In this document: positions 24,854 through 33,337 of the stretch, piece after piece
Position numbering within the stretch: position 1 is the first letter of the stretch
How the letters are laid out: each line of letters starts with the position of its first letter
From: Phenylobacterium sp. SCN 70-31
GTDB taxonomy: Bacteria; Pseudomonadota; Alphaproteobacteria; Caulobacterales; Caulobacteraceae
Direction of reading: 5' to 3'
Length of the DNA: 51,218 nucleotides
Assembly: GCF_001724605.1 (NCBI RefSeq)
Contig: NZ_MEEX01000034.1
Coordinates: forward strand, 1 to 51,218
Made by a program: the position numbers and the translations under genes
The notes under the pieces: generated by a model
What the model was told of the DNA's origin: nothing
The model's database searches: none
What the model saw: only the letters and a program-made list of their open reading frames with translations

Positions 24854-25654
24854 ATGAGCGAAACCCGTCCGCCGGCCGAGATCCGTCCTGCCGCCACCAT
24901 ACTTCTGCTTCGGGACGCCCCGGCGTTCGAGGTGCTGATGGTCAAGCGCCATCACCAGATCGACTTCGCGTCGGGCGCGCTGGTCTTTCCGGGCGGGAAG
25001 ACCCATGCCGGCGACCACGACCCGGCCTGGGCCGAGCACTGCCGGGGTTGGGAGCGGTTTGACGCCGAACAGCGGGGTCTGCGTATCGCAGCGATCCGCG
25101 AGGCCTACGAGGAAGCCGGGATCCTGATGGCCGAGGGGCTGGACGGCGCGGACTTCGCGGGCGTGTCGGACCCCGTCGTGCGCGCCGCGGTGGATCGCGG
25201 CGAAACCCCCTTCATCGACGTCATCCGGGACCTGGGCGTCCGGCTGCGGCTCGACGCGTTGAGCGTATTCTCGCGCTGGATCACGCCCACCATGATGCCC
25301 AAACGGTTCGACACCTGGTTCTACGCGGTGGCGGCGCCGCCCGACCAGGTGGCCGCCTGCGATGGCCGCGAGACGGTCGACGCCGAGTGGATTCCGCCGC
25401 GCGAGATCCTGCGGCTGGCGGAGACGGGCGAGCGGACTGTCATCTTCCCGACCCGAATGAACGTCCAACTCCTGTCCGAGGCCGAAAGCGCCCAGGATTG
25501 CGTGCGTCGCGCCGAGTCCCGCCGTCTGGTGCCCGTGCTACCCGAGGTGCAGATGAGGGACGAGCGCCGTTTCCTGGTGATTCCCTCGGACGCCGGCTAT
25601 GGCGAGGTGGCCGAACCGATGGAGCGGATCGCCGCCGAGAGCCGAGCGGGCTGA
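24854..25654 (+). CDS. NUDIX hydrolase
   Basis: 266 residues from ATG 24854; no good ribosome-binding site is seen. The NUDIX box is spread over GALVFPGGKTHAGD and AIREAYEEAGILM (the R-E-x-x-E-E core), with an insertion between the halves as in the longer NUDT7/NUDT19-like group that acts on CoA derivatives. VFSRWITPTMMPKRFDTWFY after the box is also typical of that group. Substrate is inferred only. The gene follows a 12-bp tandem repeat and is probably transcribed with the DUF2336 gene. Confidence 0.88.
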   Translation: MSETRPPAEIRPAATILLLRDAPAFEVLMVKRHHQIDFASGALVFPGGKTHAGDHDPAWAEHCRGWERFDAEQRGLRIAAIREAYEEAGILMAEGLDGADFAGVSDPVVRAAVDRGETPFIDVIRDLGVRLRLDALSVFSRWITPTMMPKRFDTWFYAVAAPPDQVAACDGRETVDAEWIPPREILRLAETGERTVIFPTRMNVQLLSEAESAQDCVRRAESRRLVPVLPEVQMRDERRFLVIPSDAGYGEVAEPMERIAAESRAG

Positions 25655-25788
25655 GCGCGGTCGCGAGGCGGCGTCATCGTTTTTGAAGCGCCGCGCCGAC
25701 ACGCGAGAAAGGCGGAGGGCGAGGCTGCGACGCCGCAGTCTTGCGCGTCTTGCGCGGTGTCGTGAGGAGGCTCCGCCCGCGTGTGGGG

Positions 25789-26274
25789 TCAGGCGCCCAG
25801 TTCTCGGATGCGGCTTTCCAGTTCCTGGACCAGAATCTTGCCCACCGGGTGGTCGTCGGTCTTGATGTCGTCGCGCACGGCCGCCTTGATGGCGTCGATA
25901 TGGGCGTCGATCAGGCCCATCGGCGTTTCGAGGCGCTTGGCCTTGTCGTCGATCAGCCGGCAGAGCAGGCCGGCGATGCGGGTGATCAGCGGAAACCCGT
26001 AGGTGGCGCCCAGGCCCTTCAGATCGTGGGCGCGGAGATAGAGGCTCTCCATGTTCGCCGCGTCGGGTCCTTCGGCGCGGACCGCTTGCCGCGCTGTGTC
26101 GAGCTTGGTGATTTCGTCGTTGAGCCACTGGGTGAAGTTGCCGGAGAGGCTCTTGAGCGCCGCCTCGGCCTTGGCGATCGCCGCGGGGTCGATGGCGCCG
26201 AGGCGACCGCCGCCGACCTTCAGCCGGAGGGCGTTGGAGGGCTGGATCATCTGGCCGGTCTTGGGTTCGCTCAC
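25789..26274 (-). CDS. Hpt-domain (histidine phosphotransfer) protein
   Basis: 161 residues from ATG 26274, with GGGGAG upstream. The helix LYLRAHDLKGLGATYGFPLI holds the phospho-accepting His83 in the H-x-L-K-G motif, within a four-helix bundle of Hpt type. The N-terminal 30 residues look flexible. As a stand-alone phosphotransfer protein it would carry phosphate between a receiver and another regulator. No active kinase or receiver gene is beside it, but NAD kinase, two DUF2336 genes and a pseudo-kinase are close. Confidence 0.88.
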   Translation of the reverse strand: MSEPKTGQMIQPSNALRLKVGGGRLGAIDPAAIAKAEAALKSLSGNFTQWLNDEITKLDTARQAVRAEGPDAANMESLYLRAHDLKGLGATYGFPLITRIAGLLCRLIDDKAKRLETPMGLIDAHIDAIKAAVRDDIKTDDHPVGKILVQELESRIRELGA

Positions 26275-26379
26275 ATCACTCTCCCCGCAGATCGCGGCCG
26301 AAGGGTAGGGTGAACATATTAATGACCGGTGTTGGGACGGTCTCCGGGCCCATGCCGGGCCGGCCTGCGGCGATGCGCC

Positions 26380-27156
26380 TCAGACCGAGAACTGCTCGGC
26401 GAGCACCCGTTCTCCCAGGCTGCGGCCGGCGTCGAACAGCATGCAGAGATGCACGTCGCGATCCTCGGCCACATAGACCTCCAGCACGTTGGGGGCCTCG
26501 AAATTGTCGGCCACGGCGCTCACCGGGCGCTTGGCGCCCTCCAGAACCTCCAGCCGGATGCGGGCGTTGTGGGAGAGCAGGGCCCCTCGCCAGCGGCGCG
26601 GCCGGAAGGCGCTGATGGGCGTCAGGGCCAGGATTTTCGAGTCCATCGGGATGATTGGACCGTGCGCCGACAGGTTGTAGGCGGTCGAACCCATGGGCGT
26701 GGAGATCAGCGCGCCATCGCAGATCAGTTCCGGCAGGCGCACCCGGCCGTCCACGGAGATGCGCAGCTTGGCGGCCTGGCGCGTCGTGCGGAGCAGGCTG
26801 ACCTCGTTGAAAGCGATGGCTTCGTGGGTCTTGCCCTCGACATCGACGGCCTGCATCCGGAGCGGGTGGATCTGGGCCTGCTCGGCCGAATTGATCCGGC
26901 CCAGCAGGTCGTCGTCGGCGTACTCGTTCATCAGGAAGCCGACGGAGCCCTTGTTCATGCCGTAGATCGGCTTTCCGGACGCCATCAGGGCGTGGACCGT
27001 CTCCAGCATGAAGCCGTCGCCCCCCAGGGCCACGATCACCTGCGCTTCGTCGATCCCGGCGTCGCCGTAGCGCGCGACCAGCTTGTCGCGGGCCTCCTCG
27101 GCCTCAGGACGGCTCGACGCCACGAAGGTGAGACGGGTGACGAACAGGTTCTTCAT
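26380..27156 (-). CDS. nadK: NAD kinase
   Basis: 258 residues from ATG 27156 (MKNLFVTRLTFVASS). A TTG at 27195 overlapping the upstream stop is possible but less like the family. The active-site motifs are present: VIVALGGDGFML (GGDG), FNEVSLLR and STPMGSTAYNLSAHGPII. The enzyme makes NADP from NAD with ATP in the cytosol. It lies between a DUF2336 gene (36 bases upstream) and the Hpt gene (105 bases downstream), all on one strand. Confidence 0.95.
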   Translation of the reverse strand: MKNLFVTRLTFVASSRPEAEEARDKLVARYGDAGIDEAQVIVALGGDGFMLETVHALMASGKPIYGMNKGSVGFLMNEYADDDLLGRINSAEQAQIHPLRMQAVDVEGKTHEAIAFNEVSLLRTTRQAAKLRISVDGRVRLPELICDGALISTPMGSTAYNLSAHGPIIPMDSKILALTPISAFRPRRWRGALLSHNARIRLEVLEGAKRPVSAVADNFEAPNVLEVYVAEDRDVHLCMLFDAGRSLGERVLAEQFSV

Positions 27157-27191
27157 CGCGGCCGCCAGAAACCCCGAACCGCCGTGCCGTG

Positions 27192-28313
27192 TCAAACGGT
27201 CGCAAGCGATCGGGCGGCTTGGCGGAACGCCGCCCCCGCCACTTCCGGCGAGACGGGCGCGAAAGCCACCGAGGCCTTGCGGGCGCCTTCGGCGCCGCCG
27301 CCGGGCCGACCGCTGTTGAGGTCGCGCACCATGTCCAGGATGTCGGGGAATACGCTGCGGTCGATGCCGACCGCGGCGCAGGCCAGCGCCAGGAGTTCTG
27401 GCCGATCGGAATCGAGAGTGGCCTGGACCTGGGCGGTCTCGAACCGTCCCAGCACCGCCAGGGCGCCGGCGAAGAGTCCCAGCCGGCCCTCTCTAAGGGC
27501 GCGGATGAGGTAGCCGGGCCGCAGCTGTCCGGCCGAGTGCAGCTTGTCGATTAGCCGCTGTTCCATGAGCTCGCGCTCGCCGTCCCGCGTGGTCCGAATT
27601 TCGGGCTCCGCTTCCGGAGCCGGCGCCGCGCCGTGGGCTTCCACAACCGCGGCGGCCAGGCTCTCATCTAGGATGGCGACGTCGAGGCGGAAGCGGTCGG
27701 CGAGGCCCTTGCGCAGCGCCAGGCCGACCCAGAGGTAGAGCCGCTTGGCCAGTTGTCCCGTGAGACGCGGATGCTCGCTCAGCGGAGAATGCATGGCCGC
27801 GATCCGCCGCGAGGCCTCGACCAGCTCCGCCATGTCGGTGGGCGAAAGTTCGGCGGTGGGGTTGGCGGCCAGCGCGGACATGACCGCGGGTTCGGCCTGT
27901 TCGAGAATCGCCGAGACGACCTTGGCCGGGAGGTTCGGCCGACGCGCCACCTCGACCTGGTGTTCGATCGTCGCCTCGACCAGCAGTCGGATGAGGTCCA
28001 GATCCTTCAGCACCGGGCTGAGCGCGATGATCGGCCGGGCGATCTCGATGTCGTCCAGCGCGAGGACGTTCACAAGGGCGTTCGGCGCCCAGTCGGCGGC
28101 AGCCAGCTTGTGCGAGAGGCGGCAGCGGATGTCCCGCTCGGCTTCGACCACCAGACTCATGAAGATCGACGAGAGCAGCGCCTGGATCGACGCCGACTTC
28201 ATGGCCTCGCCGGCGTGGGGCGCGTCGCACAGATCCGCGATCGCCAGGAGGAGGCGTTCACGGTCCGCCGGCTGGCGGCTCTTGGCGAGGTCGAGCAGAC
28301 TTTCGCTGCTCAT
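27192..28313 (-). CDS. DUF2336 protein (second copy)
   Basis: 373 residues from ATG 28313; the longer frame to 28394 lacks a start signal and covers the glpK promoter. It shares the layout of the copy at 23643-24779: an N-terminal AKSRQPADRERLLLAIADL, middle repeats (IIALSPVLKDLDLIRLLVE, VEVARRPNLPAKVVSAILEQ) and the C-terminal KLHSAGQLRPGYLIRALREG. The family is all-helical and of unknown role. Its stop lies 36 bases from the NAD kinase start, so co-transcription is likely. It diverges from glpK. Confidence 0.87.
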   Translation of the reverse strand: MSSESLLDLAKSRQPADRERLLLAIADLCDAPHAGEAMKSASIQALLSSIFMSLVVEAERDIRCRLSHKLAAADWAPNALVNVLALDDIEIARPIIALSPVLKDLDLIRLLVEATIEHQVEVARRPNLPAKVVSAILEQAEPAVMSALAANPTAELSPTDMAELVEASRRIAAMHSPLSEHPRLTGQLAKRLYLWVGLALRKGLADRFRLDVAILDESLAAAVVEAHGAAPAPEAEPEIRTTRDGERELMEQRLIDKLHSAGQLRPGYLIRALREGRLGLFAGALAVLGRFETAQVQATLDSDRPELLALACAAVGIDRSVFPDILDMVRDLNSGRPGGGAEGARKASVAFAPVSPEVAGAAFRQAARSLATV

Positions 28314-28387
28314 CGCGAGACTCAAGCCGGGTCTCCCATTTTCTACAGTGCGAACGCGGCTGTGTCGAAAGATGCCCCGTGGCGGTG

Positions 28388-28407
28388 AAGACATGCTTAA
28401 GACATGC
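28388..28407. promoter_or_regulatory. 9-bp direct repeat upstream of glpK
   Basis: AAGACATGC occurs at 28388-28396 and again at 28399-28407, an 11-base period, or one helical turn, ending 25 bases before the glpK ATG. This spacing suits a regulator that binds direct repeats on one DNA face. No known consensus is recognised. Confidence 0.4.
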
Positions 28408-28432
28408 GATTCGAGGCGAGGAGACGATCAAC

Positions 28433-29920
28433 ATGGCCGATCCGCTGATCCTGGCGCTGGACCAGGGCACGACGTCGACCCGCGCGATCCTGTTCGCCGC
28501 CGACGGGCGCGCGCTGGCCGACGCCGGCCGACCCCTCGCGCAGCACTATCCCCAGGATGGCTGGGTCGAACATGACGCCGAGGAGATCTTCCAGGCCTCG
28601 GTCGAGGTCCTGAGGGAGGCGCTCGAGACTTCGGGCCGGCCGGCCACCGACATCGCCGCCATTGGCGTGACCAACCAGCGCGAGACGGTGGTGGTCTGGG
28701 AGAAAGCGACCGGGCGGCCCATCCACAAGGCGATCGTCTGGCAGGACCGCCGGACCGAACCCGCGTGCGCGCGGCTTCGCGACAAGGGCCTCGAAGGGCG
28801 CGTGACCGAGATCACGGGTCTGCTCCTCGACCCCTATTTCTCAGGCACCAAGCTGGCCTGGCTGCTCGACCATGTGGCAGGCGCGCGGGCCGCCGCCGCC
28901 CGGGGCGAACTTCTGGCCGGGACGATCGATGCGTGGGTGATCTGGAAGCTGACTGGCGGCGCGGTTCACGCCACCGACGCCACGAACGCCTCGCGGACCC
29001 TGCTCTACGACATCCGCGCCGGGACGTGGTCGGCCGAGATGGGCGAGATCCTGGAGGTCCCGCTTTCGATCCTGCCCGAGGTGCGCGACTGCGCCGGGGA
29101 CTATGGCGAGACCGAGGTCCTCGGGCGAGCCGTGCCCATACGCGGTGTGGCCGGCGACCAGCAGGCGGCGCTGATGGGACAGGGCTGCATCCGACCCGGC
29201 GAGATGAAGGCCACGTACGGCACGGGCTGCTTTATGTTGCTGAACACGGGCGAGACCGCCCCCATTTCCCAGGCTCGCCTGCTGACCACCATCGCCGCAC
29301 GGATAGACGGGCGGACCACCTACGCCCTCGAAGGCGCGATCTTCATCGCCGGGGCCGCGATACAGTGGCTGGGAGAGGGCCTCGGGATCGCCGGGGGGCC
29401 ACAGGCCGCCGAGGCTCTGGCGGCGGGAGCCCGCGACGACCTCCCCGTGATCCTCGTTCCCGCCTTCACCGGCCTGGGCGCGCCGTGGTGGGACGCCAAC
29501 GCCCGGGGTGGGATCTTCGGCCTGACGCGTGACGCGGGCCTGGCCGAGATCGCCCGCGCGGCGTTCGACGCCTGCGGCCTTCAGACCCGCGATCTGATCG
29601 AAGCCATGCGCGCCGACGCGCCGCGCGCGTTCGGAGGCGAGGCCGAACTGCGTATCGACGGCGGCATGGCCAGGAGCGCCTGGTTCAGCCAGCGACTGGC
29701 CGACCTCACCGGCCTGGGGGTGAGCCGGGCGACGTTCCAGGAGACCACGGCGCTGGGCGCGGCCCTCTTCGCAGGCGTGGGCGCAGGGGTTTTCCGCGAC
29801 GTCGGGGAGGCGGCCGGTTCGCGCCCAGCGACCGAGGCCTTCGCGCCGCGGATGGGCGCGGACGCACGCGAACGGGCCTATGCGCGCTGGCTGGATGCGG
29901 TGAACCGCGTGCGGACCTGA
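28433..29920 (+). CDS. glpK: Glycerol kinase
   Basis: 495 residues from ATG 28433, with GAGGAG upstream. FGGY-kinase motifs are clear: ILALDQGTTSTRAILFAADG, GVTNQRETVVVWEKATGRPI, WQDRRTEPAC, the AGDQQAALMGQGC / ATYGTGCFMLLNTG region and FIAGAAIQWL. The enzyme phosphorylates glycerol to glycerol-3-phosphate. No glpF, glpD or glpR is adjacent, so this is an isolated glycerol gene. A direct repeat sits just upstream. Confidence 0.96.
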   Translation: MADPLILALDQGTTSTRAILFAADGRALADAGRPLAQHYPQDGWVEHDAEEIFQASVEVLREALETSGRPATDIAAIGVTNQRETVVVWEKATGRPIHKAIVWQDRRTEPACARLRDKGLEGRVTEITGLLLDPYFSGTKLAWLLDHVAGARAAAARGELLAGTIDAWVIWKLTGGAVHATDATNASRTLLYDIRAGTWSAEMGEILEVPLSILPEVRDCAGDYGETEVLGRAVPIRGVAGDQQAALMGQGCIRPGEMKATYGTGCFMLLNTGETAPISQARLLTTIAARIDGRTTYALEGAIFIAGAAIQWLGEGLGIAGGPQAAEALAAGARDDLPVILVPAFTGLGAPWWDANARGGIFGLTRDAGLAEIARAAFDACGLQTRDLIEAMRADAPRAFGGEAELRIDGGMARSAWFSQRLADLTGLGVSRATFQETTALGAALFAGVGAGVFRDVGEAAGSRPATEAFAPRMGADARERAYARWLDAVNRVRT

Positions 29921-29931
29921 GGAGCGGGAAA

Positions 29932-31002
29932 TCAGGCCTTGAGAGCGCCCACGACGCCGGCCAGCAGGTCGGGCAACATCGCCCCTGACCCTGGCGGATC
30001 GCCCTGGCGCACCACCACGAGCTTGCGCGAGGGGACCACCATCACGGCCTGCCCGCCGGCCCCCAGGGCCGCGAAGGTGTCGGACGGCGAGCCCGGAAAC
30101 CTCACACCGGGATTGCGACCCTGGGCGTCCACACCGGGTCGGCTGTTCACCCACCACAGCAGGCCGTAGGCCGGGTTCAACTCCTGCGAGGGAGCCAGCA
30201 TGGTTTCGATGAAAGCCGGGCTGACCAGCTGTCGGGTGTTCCAGACGCCCCCCTGAGAACAGAAGAGGCCAAAGCGGGCGAGGTCGCGCGCGGACGAGGC
30301 CGCCGTGTAGTAGTTCGTCACCGGGCCGGCCCCACCCTGACCCTGATTGGTCAGCCACGTGGTGCGCGTGAGGCCGAGCGGCTCCAGCAGGCGCTGCCGG
30401 GCATAGGCCTCGAAAGGCCGATCCGTCGCGCGCGCCAGGATGTGGAACAGGAGGTGGTAAGCGGCGGTGTTGTAGCTCCATGCCGTTCCCGGTGCCGCCT
30501 TGAGCGGCGCGGCGGCGTTCAAGGCGTACTGGTCGCCCGCGACGTTGCGCAGGACTAGGCCGGTGTCATCGAGGCCGGACGTCATGCTGAGCAGGTGGCG
30601 CAGGGTGATCGCCGCGCGCGGGCCGTCTCGCCATTCCGGCACGAACTCGGCCGCGGCCTGGTCGAGACCGCGGAGGTGACCGTCGTCGATGGCCATACCG
30701 GTCAGCACCGCCAGCATGCTCTTTCCGACCGACGCGACCTCCAGGCTGCGGTCGGCGTCCCAACCCGGCGCGTAGCGCTCGGCCACGATCCGACCGCCGC
30801 GCAGCGCCAGGACGGCGCGGCTCCGGTGAGTCATGGCCGTCTCGATCGCCGCGGCGAGTCGCTCGGAGTCGAAGCCGGCGTCGGCAGGCGATTGCGTCGT
30901 CCATTCGGCGAGAATGCTGTCGGAGCCGCCCGCCAGCGCCGGCCCGGCTGCGGTCACGACCATGGCTGCGAGAAAGGCGCGGCGATGTGTCGGGTTGCTC
31001 AT
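29932..31002 (-). CDS. Serine hydrolase, class C beta-lactamase fold
   Basis: 356 residues from ATG 31002, behind GGAGGAACCG. A Tat-like or Sec signal (HRRAFLAAMVVTAAGPALAG) directs it to the periplasm. The catalytic S-x-x-K is SVGK in EVASVGKSMLAVLTGMAI, the Y-x-N is in TAWSYNTAAYHLLFHILARA, and a late GAGGQAVMVVPSRKLVV replaces the KTG region. Relatives are esterases, peptidases and beta-lactamases, so antibiotic hydrolysis should not be assumed. Monocistronic, convergent with glpK. Confidence 0.9.
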   Translation of the reverse strand: MSNPTHRRAFLAAMVVTAAGPALAGGSDSILAEWTTQSPADAGFDSERLAAAIETAMTHRSRAVLALRGGRIVAERYAPGWDADRSLEVASVGKSMLAVLTGMAIDDGHLRGLDQAAAEFVPEWRDGPRAAITLRHLLSMTSGLDDTGLVLRNVAGDQYALNAAAPLKAAPGTAWSYNTAAYHLLFHILARATDRPFEAYARQRLLEPLGLTRTTWLTNQGQGGAGPVTNYYTAASSARDLARFGLFCSQGGVWNTRQLVSPAFIETMLAPSQELNPAYGLLWWVNSRPGVDAQGRNPGVRFPGSPSDTFAALGAGGQAVMVVPSRKLVVVRQGDPPGSGAMLPDLLAGVVGALKA

Positions 31003-31180
31003 CGGTTCCTCCGGAATCGGCTCGCTGCGGGTCGAGGGGCCTCGTCCCAGCGCCCCTCAGCAGGGCCCGTCCTAGGACATACGGGTCCGTGCGGATAGCG
31101 CGCCATGCCGCGAGGCGCGCTTGACGCTGGAGCCGTGCGGCGCGACCCTGAGTGAACAACGATCATCAGGGAGAACGGCC

Positions 31181-31951
31181 ATGGCGGACGGTTCTGTCGT
31201 CGGCGTCGCGTCGCTCAAGGGAAAGGTCAGCGCCGAGGAGTGGCAGGCCCGGGTGGACCTCGCGGCCCTCTATCGGCTGGTTGCGCTCCACGGTTGGGAC
31301 GACCTGATCTACACGCACATCTCGGCCCGAATCCCGGGGCCGGACCACCATTTCCTGATCAATCCCTACGGGATGCTGTTCGAGGAGATCACCGCGTCCT
31401 CGCTGGTGAAGATCGATCTGGACGGGAACATCCTCCAGGAGACGCCCTACTTCATCAATCCGGCCGGATTCACCATCCATTCCGCGATTCACGCCGCCCG
31501 TGAGGACGCCAAATATGTGATGCATCTGCACTCCGACGACGGAGTGGCGGTGGCCGCCCATGCCGAGGGCCTGCTGCCGCTGTCGCAGCACGCGCTGATC
31601 GTCATGCCACGGCTCGCTTACCACGACTATGAAGGCATCGCCCTCAACCACGATGAGCGCGAGCGTCTCGTGGCCGATATCGGCGAGAAGACCCTAATGC
31701 TTCTGCGCAACCACGGCACGCTTTCAGTGGGAGACACGGCCGCGAACTGTTGGGTGGGCATGTACTACCTGGAGCGCGCCTGCACGATGCAGGTGAGAGC
31801 GCTGTCCGTGGGCCGCGACCGGGTGCTGATCGCCCCGGACGCCGCTCAGGCCGAGGTGAAGTCGCAGGTCGCGCGGGGAATCGGCGGCGGTCTTGCCTGG
31901 CCCGGTTGTCTGCGGAAGCTGGATCGGGAACTTCCGGGTTACGACGCCTGA
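31181..31951 (+). CDS. Class II aldolase/adducin family protein
   Basis: 256 residues from ATG 31181, with AGGGAG upstream. The metal-binding His residues of the fold are in TIHSAIHAAREDAKYVMHLH, and the C-terminal LLRNHGTLSVGDTAANCWVG gives the third. The sequence is closer to the adducin-head subgroup than to fuculose aldolase, so substrate is unknown. The gene is followed by a strong terminator hairpin and stands alone. Confidence 0.9.
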   Translation: MADGSVVGVASLKGKVSAEEWQARVDLAALYRLVALHGWDDLIYTHISARIPGPDHHFLINPYGMLFEEITASSLVKIDLDGNILQETPYFINPAGFTIHSAIHAAREDAKYVMHLHSDDGVAVAAHAEGLLPLSQHALIVMPRLAYHDYEGIALNHDERERLVADIGEKTLMLLRNHGTLSVGDTAANCWVGMYYLERACTMQVRALSVGRDRVLIAPDAAQAEVKSQVARGIGGGLAWPGCLRKLDRELPGYDA

Positions 31952-31970
31952 GCCGTCTGGCCCCCGTTGC

Positions 31971-31997
31971 ACGGGCGCCTCACCGTTAGGCGCCCGT
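31971..31997 (+). terminator. Rho-independent-type terminator after the aldolase gene
   Basis: ACGGGCGCCT and AGGCGCCCGT form a perfect 10-bp stem with loop CACCGTT, 19 bases after the aldolase stop, followed by TTGCGTTT. It is the best terminator in the window. Confidence 0.8.
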
Positions 31998-32137
31998 TTG
32001 CGTTTCTGGCCCAAGTTTCAGGGCCGAAACCTTGAGCCATCCTGCTGTCATCCGATCGCGTGTATGGAGCGGTCTGATCGACGATTTCCAACTGTACGTG
32101 TGACGCCGCGATCGCGACGGCGACGGAGCCCTCCGGT

Positions 32138-33337
32138 TTGATAAGACGCCACTTCTTCCTCGCCGCAGCGCTTGTGGTGCTGGCCGTCATGGTCGTGGTC
32201 GGCGGCCTGAAGGTGCTGGGTCGCACGGACGGCGGCGGCCAGGGCGGCGGAGGCGCGCCGATGGCCAAGGGCGGCGGGGGCGGCTTTGGGGGACCGGCGC
32301 TGGTCGCCGTCGCCACGGTCCAGCCGCGCGTCTTCGAGGACACGATCGAAGTGCTGGGCGTCGCCAAGGGCCGTCAGTCGGTCACGCTCACAGCGGCTGC
32401 GACGCAGCTGGTCGACAGAGTTCGTTTCCGGGACGGTCAGCGGGTGCCTCAGGGCGCCGTGCTGGTCGAGCTTCGCGACACCGAACAGAGCGCCGGCGCC
32501 GCCCAGGCCGAGGCCCGGTTGCTCGAAGCGCGCCGCGCATACGACCGCTACAAGACCCTGGGCGAGCAGGGATGGGCCTCCAAGGCGCAGGTCGATCAGT
32601 ACGAAGCCGCATGGCGCGCCGCTCAGGCCGACGTGGCCGCGGCCAAGGCCCGCCAGAACGACCGGATCATCCGGGCGCCGTTCGCCGGCGTTGTCGGCCT
32701 GTCGGATGTGGCGCCTGGCGCGCTGGTCAATCCCGGCGCGCCTATCGTGACGCTGGATGACACCTCGCTGATCCGGGTCGATTTCCAGGTGCCGGAACGC
32801 TACCTGGGCCAGCTTCGCCAGGGCCAGACCCTTCTCGCCGCCGCCGACGCCTTCCCCGGCGAGACCATTTCGGGTCGGATCGCCCAGCTCGACACCCGGG
32901 TCGACGAGCGCACCCGCGCCATCACCGCGCGGGCCGAGTTCCCCAACGCATCGGGCCGCCTCAAGCCCGGCATGCTGATGCGTGTCGGCGTCTCGCGCGG
33001 CCAGCGCACCACCCCCAGCGCGCCTGAATCGGCGGTGTCGGTCCAGGGCGACTCGGCGTTCGTCTACGTCCTGCGGCAGCAGGGCGAGCGCACGATGGCC
33101 GAGCAGCGACCGATCGTGACCGGGGTGCGGCAGCAGGGCTTCGTGGAGATCGTCGACGGCGTGCGGGCGGGTGAGCGCCTGGTGGCCGACGGGCTCAACA
33201 AGATCCAGCCCGGCCAGCCCGTGCGCGTCGCCGGCGCGTCCGGGACGAACGGTGCGCCCGGCAAGGCTCCGGCGGCGCCTTCGCCCGCCGCCTATCCGCA
33301 GGGAGCGCGGCCTGCGGCCGCGCGTCCCGCGGCATGA
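32138..33337 (+). CDS. RND efflux periplasmic adaptor (MFP) subunit
   Basis: 399 residues from TTG 32138, with GGAG about 9 bases upstream; there is no ATG alternative. One N-terminal membrane anchor (FFLAAALVVLAVMVVVGG) is followed by a Gly-rich linker (about 32-52), the lipoyl/hairpin domains (VELRDTEQSAGAAQAEARLL, IIRAPFAGVVGLSDVAPGAL) and the beta-barrel (RVDFQVPERYLGQLRQGQT). A Pro/Ala-rich tail ends the protein. It links the inner-membrane pump encoded next to an outer-membrane channel; no channel gene is nearby. Stop and start overlap as ATGA. Confidence 0.92.
   Translation: MIRRHFFLAAALVVLAVMVVVGGLKVLGRTDGGGQGGGGAPMAKGGGGGFGGPALVAVATVQPRVFEDTIEVLGVAKGRQSVTLTAAATQLVDRVRFRDGQRVPQGAVLVELRDTEQSAGAAQAEARLLEARRAYDRYKTLGEQGWASKAQVDQYEAAWRAAQADVAAAKARQNDRIIRAPFAGVVGLSDVAPGALVNPGAPIVTLDDTSLIRVDFQVPERYLGQLRQGQTLLAAADAFPGETISGRIAQLDTRVDERTRAITARAEFPNASGRLKPGMLMRVGVSRGQRTTPSAPESAVSVQGDSAFVYVLRQQGERTMAEQRPIVTGVRQQGFVEIVDGVRAGERLVADGLNKIQPGQPVRVAGASGTNGAPGKAPAAPSPAAYPQGARPAAARPAA

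Noticed and set aside
27157..27195. TTG start for NAD kinase overlapping the DUF2336 stop
   Set aside because: It adds 13 residues not typical of the family, and ATG 27156 gives a normal N-terminus, although coupling by TTGA cannot be excluded.
26329..27513. Plus-strand frame of 394 codons opposite NAD kinase
   Set aside because: NAD kinase and DUF2336 motifs on the other strand are complete; the plus frame has no recognisable domain.
28841..30481. Long minus-strand frame of 546 codons antisense to glpK
   Set aside because: Arg/Gly/Pro-rich composition typical of GC-driven open antisense frames; both real genes under it (glpK and the hydrolase) have full motifs.
29932..31002. Antibiotic-resistance beta-lactamase
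   Set aside because: Only the general serine-hydrolase motifs are present; the family is mostly esterases and peptidases, so resistance should not be claimed.
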